7,785 nt of DNA from contig CAZWUK010000093.1 in the NCBI GenBank assembly GCA_964636685.1, positions 1 to 7,785 on the forward strand, in the 5' to 3' direction. Below, piece by piece: positions 5,750 through 7,785 of the stretch. This stretch comes from CAZWUK01 sp964636685. Lineage in GTDB: Bacteria > Bacillota > Clostridia > Christensenellales > CAG-138. The position numbers and the translations under genes are program-made. Under the pieces are notes generated by a model. It did not search any database. It saw only the letters and a program-made list of their open reading frames with translations, and was not told the origin of the DNA. The stretch's first letter is position 1, and the number at the start of each line of letters is the position of its first letter.

Positions 5750-5804
5750 ATGCTTGCAGCACAGCATATCTGTCTGTCAAAACTGAATATAGGGAGGCTC
5801 TGTC

Positions 5805-7016
5805 ATGAAATGGACTCTGCAAAAAATCTGGTATCATATTTTCCAATTCATTTTCACACGCGTCGAATACCTTTTGCCATGGCATCAACCCAAGCTGATT
5901 GAAGGCCCGGGTGCGGTCAAAAAGCTTCCTTCCGTTATTCGAAGCCACAGCATCAACAAAGTATTGGTCGTTACCGACGCCACGCTGATGAAAATCGGTC
6001 TGGGCGAAGGTCTGTTTGCCGCGCTTCGGGAGGCCGGCGTGGCTTATACGGTCTTTGACGGCGTAGAACCCAATCCCTCCATTGAAAACATCGAAGCCGC
6101 CCGGAAAATGTATTTGGAAAACGACTGTCAGGGGCTTGTCGCCCTTGGCGGCGGCTCCTCGATGGACTGCGCCAAAGCGGCGGGTGCGCGGATCGTCAAG
6201 CCGAAGCAGAGCATCTCCAGAATGGGCGGCGTCTTGAAGGTTCTCAAAAAGCTTCCGCCGCTGTTTGCTGTGCCGACCACTGCCGGCACGGGTTCGGAAA
6301 CCACCATCGCCGCCGTTGTCACCGACCGCAGCACGCGCCATAAGTACGCCATCAACGACCTGTGCCTGATCCCGTTATACGCGGTACTCGACCCCGAGCT
6401 GACCACGGGACTGCCGAAGCATATCACTTCTACAACGGGCATGGACGCTTTAACCCACGCGGTAGAAGCGTATACCAACCGCTATGCGCCCAAATACACC
6501 GATCGGCTTGCCGTGGACGCAGTACGGCTGATATTCTCCAATTTGGAAAAAGCGTATGCCGACGGCAGCGACATGGAAGCCCGTCAGAATATGCTGCGGG
6601 CATCCTTCTTTGCAGGCGCCGCCTTTACACGCGCGTGCGTCGGTTACGTACATGCCATTGCGCATACGCTCGGCGGATTGTACGGCGTTCCCCACGGGCT
6701 TGCAAACGCCGTGATATTGCCGTATGTGATGGAGGAATTTGGCCCGGCCGTCCATAAAAAGCTCGCGCGGCTTGCCGACGCCGTTGGCATAACGGGCGGC
6801 AGCGATCAGGAAAAAGCGGAGAAATTCATTTTGGAAATCCGGCGAATGAACCGCGATATGAACATTCAGGAAAAATTCGATATGATTCAGGATCGGGACA
6901 TCCCTCAGATGATACGCTGGGCCATGCAGGAAGCCAATCCCATCTATCCCTGCCCCGTATTGTGGAACGAAGTCGAGTTGGGGCGCGTCATCGACCGGAT
7001 TCGTGAAAAGAAATGA
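5805..7016 (+). CDS. Iron-containing alcohol dehydrogenase (group III)
   Basis: A 403-residue cytosolic NAD(P)-dependent enzyme interconverting alcohols and aldehydes or ketones. GGGSSMD (115-121) is the dinucleotide-binding motif, and PTTAGTGSE (157-165) is the second conserved block. The metal ligands known from FucO are present with family spacing: D214 and H218 (GMDALTHAVE), H283 and H297 (GYVHAIAHTLGGLYGVPHG); H287 fits the extra active-site histidine. The product is somewhat longer than the usual 380-390 residues because of an N-terminal stretch with many aromatic and aliphatic residues (about 4-26) before the first beta strand. AGGGAGG with a 7-base spacer supports the start. The stop overlaps the ThiF-like start by ATGA. 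Substrate cannot be read from sequence. In a fermenter it would reduce an aldehyde to regenerate NAD+, or work on aldehydes made or used by a partner oxidoreductase. Confidence 0.92.
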   Translation: MKWTLQKIWYHIFQFIFTRVEYLLPWHQPKLIEGPGAVKKLPSVIRSHSINKVLVVTDATLMKIGLGEGLFAALREAGVAYTVFDGVEPNPSIENIEAARKMYLENDCQGLVALGGGSSMDCAKAAGARIVKPKQSISRMGGVLKVLKKLPPLFAVPTTAGTGSETTIAAVVTDRSTRHKYAINDLCLIPLYAVLDPELTTGLPKHITSTTGMDALTHAVEAYTNRYAPKYTDRLAVDAVRLIFSNLEKAYADGSDMEARQNMLRASFFAGAAFTRACVGYVHAIAHTLGGLYGVPHGLANAVILPYVMEEFGPAVHKKLARLADAVGITGGSDQEKAEKFILEIRRMNRDMNIQEKFDMIQDRDIPQMIRWAMQEANPIYPCPVLWNEVELGRVIDRIREKK

Positions 7017-7759
7017 TCGGCGCGCAATACTTTTCGCGTTTTGAGAGCCAGCTCCCCATCCCGGAGATCGGCGAGGACGGGCAGCAGCGCCTGCTGGACG
7101 CCTCTGTCCTCGTCGTCGGTGCGGGCGGTCTTGGCTCTACGGCGCTGTACTGTCTGGCCGGCGCCGGTGTGGGAAGATTGGGAATTGCCGACGGCGACGT
7201 CGTATCGCTGTCCAATCTCAACCGACAGTTTCTTTATACACCGGCAGACGTTGGGCAGAAAAAGGCGCTGGCCGCCGTCCGGCAGCTCTCGGCATTTTAC
7301 CCGTGCGGCACGATAGAGCCGTACCCGATCAGCATCACCTGTGAAAATGCGGCGGCGCTTGCCGCTTCCTACGATCTGGTCATTCTGGCGGTCGATTCGC
7401 TCGTTTCAAGGCTTGCGGTCAACGAAGCCTGCTGCCTGCTGGGAAAAAGCCTGATCGACGGCGGCGTGGACGGCTACTTTGGGAGAGCGCTGGTGGTAGA
7501 GCCCGGAAAAACAGCATGTCTGCAATGTATCTATGGAGACAGCGCCGTAACAAGGCAGCCGCATCCGCTTTCCTTTGCGCCGGTCGTGTCGCTGATCGCC
7601 TCGTTAGAAGCCCAGCTTGCGCTGACGCTGCTGATGGGACGGCGCAATCCTGTCCCAAACCGAATTCTCTATTACGACGGGCACGACCTGTCCCTGCAAA
7701 AGATCTCGGTACGGAAAAATTCGGACTGCACCGTCTGCGGCGCAGGCACCGCAGGATAG
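7013..7759 (+). CDS. ThiF/MoeB/HesA family adenylyltransferase (E1-like)
   Basis: A 248-residue protein, about the length of MoeB and ThiF. It carries the nucleotide-binding GAGGLGS (36-42), the acidic DGDVV with NLNRQFL (60-74; R71), K84 in GQKKA, and D128 in AVDSL at the catalytic aspartate position. Two CxxC pairs, C169/C172 (CLQC) and C239/C242 (CTVC), should hold a structural zinc. The GxxAPVVxxIxSLxA-type helix appears as SFAPVVSLIASLEAQ. Family members adenylate the C-terminal glycine of a ubiquitin-like sulfur carrier (MoaD or ThiS) for molybdopterin, tungstopterin or thiamine synthesis. Which carrier is served is not shown. It overlaps the dehydrogenase stop by ATGA and has only a weak purine stretch upstream, so it is probably translated by coupling. 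No rhodanese domain is attached. Confidence 0.88.
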   Translation: MIGAQYFSRFESQLPIPEIGEDGQQRLLDASVLVVGAGGLGSTALYCLAGAGVGRLGIADGDVVSLSNLNRQFLYTPADVGQKKALAAVRQLSAFYPCGTIEPYPISITCENAAALAASYDLVILAVDSLVSRLAVNEACCLLGKSLIDGGVDGYFGRALVVEPGKTACLQCIYGDSAVTRQPHPLSFAPVVSLIASLEAQLALTLLMGRRNPVPNRILYYDGHDLSLQKISVRKNSDCTVCGAGTAG

Positions 7760-7761
7760 CG

Positions 7762-7778
7762 CCCGTTCAGCCCGTTCA
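7762..7778. repeat. Short tandem repeat after the ThiF-like gene
   Basis: CCCGTTCA occurs twice, one base apart (7762-7769 and 7771-7778), directly after the stop codon and close to the window end. Too short to interpret. Confidence 0.3.
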
Positions 7779-7785
7779 ATTTTAT

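Larger units (their letters stand above)
5471..5804. other. AT-rich divergent intergenic region
   Basis: No credible gene lies here. About 5500-5640 is much richer in A and T than the coding DNA around it. The region separates the minus-strand Spo0A-like gene from the plus-strand dehydrogenase gene and holds the -35 and distal box-like site of the former and the promoters of the latter. Short open frames here lack ribosome-binding sites. No riboswitch or strong terminator was recognised. Confidence 0.6.

Noticed and set aside
5775..5781. TGTCAAA as a further Spo0A box before the dehydrogenase gene
   Set aside because: One mismatch in a core position, downstream of the predicted start, no supporting flanks; chance is likely.
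5700..6341. A 213-codon minus-strand frame antisense to the dehydrogenase gene
   Set aside because: The sense strand is a complete Fe-ADH with all metal ligands; the antisense frame is a shadow.

Overview
The window looks like a piece of a Gram-positive, probably spore-forming anaerobic Firmicute (Clostridia, perhaps an Oscillospiraceae/Ruminococcaceae-type gut organism). The reasons are a Spo0A-type DNA-binding domain, strong purine-rich ribosome-binding sites before most genes, sigma-A-like promoters, a moderately GC-rich coding style, and the gene mix (GH2 glycosidase plus sugar-type MFS porter, iron-dependent alcohol dehydrogenase plus E1-like enzyme). The lineage is an inference; no rRNA is present.

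Left part, minus strand (3491 to 1): a probable three-gene operon. A cation diffusion facilitator carries the ND-DD metal-site signature of Mn2+ exporters. An MFS transporter follows after 28 bases. A GH2 beta-galactosidase/glucuronidase-like enzyme follows with a 7-base start/stop overlap and runs off the left edge. An extended -10 promoter overlapped by an inverted repeat precedes the CDF gene. Porter plus glycosidase suggests uptake and hydrolysis of a glycoside; the link to metal export is only positional.

Middle, minus strand (4533 to 3613): a promoter, a GtrA-family membrane protein and a glyoxalase I-like metalloenzyme joined by an ATGA overlap. Upstream lies a strong intrinsic terminator (4532-4568). 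It closes a degraded coding-like segment (4600-4941) that I cannot name and that contains an in-frame TGA.

Regulatory piece, minus strand (5416 to about 5082): a small stand-alone Spo0A C-terminal-domain protein. The sequence carries an apparent one-base deletion. If it is repaired, the reading frame continues into the last helix of the Spo0A fold and ends at 5082. Two sequences one mismatch from the Spo0A box lie in its promoter region.

Right part, plus strand (5805 to 7759): after an AT-rich divergent intergenic region, an iron-containing alcohol dehydrogenase overlaps by ATGA with a MoeB/ThiF/HesA-type adenylyltransferase. This pairing recalls clusters around tungsten/molybdenum aldehyde oxidoreductases, but no such enzyme or MoaD/ThiS partner lies inside the window.

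I found no CRISPR array, tRNA, rRNA, intact insertion sequence or recognised riboswitch. The most noteworthy items are the frameshifted single-domain Spo0A relative with box-like sites in its own promoter and the broken unknown coding segment next to it.
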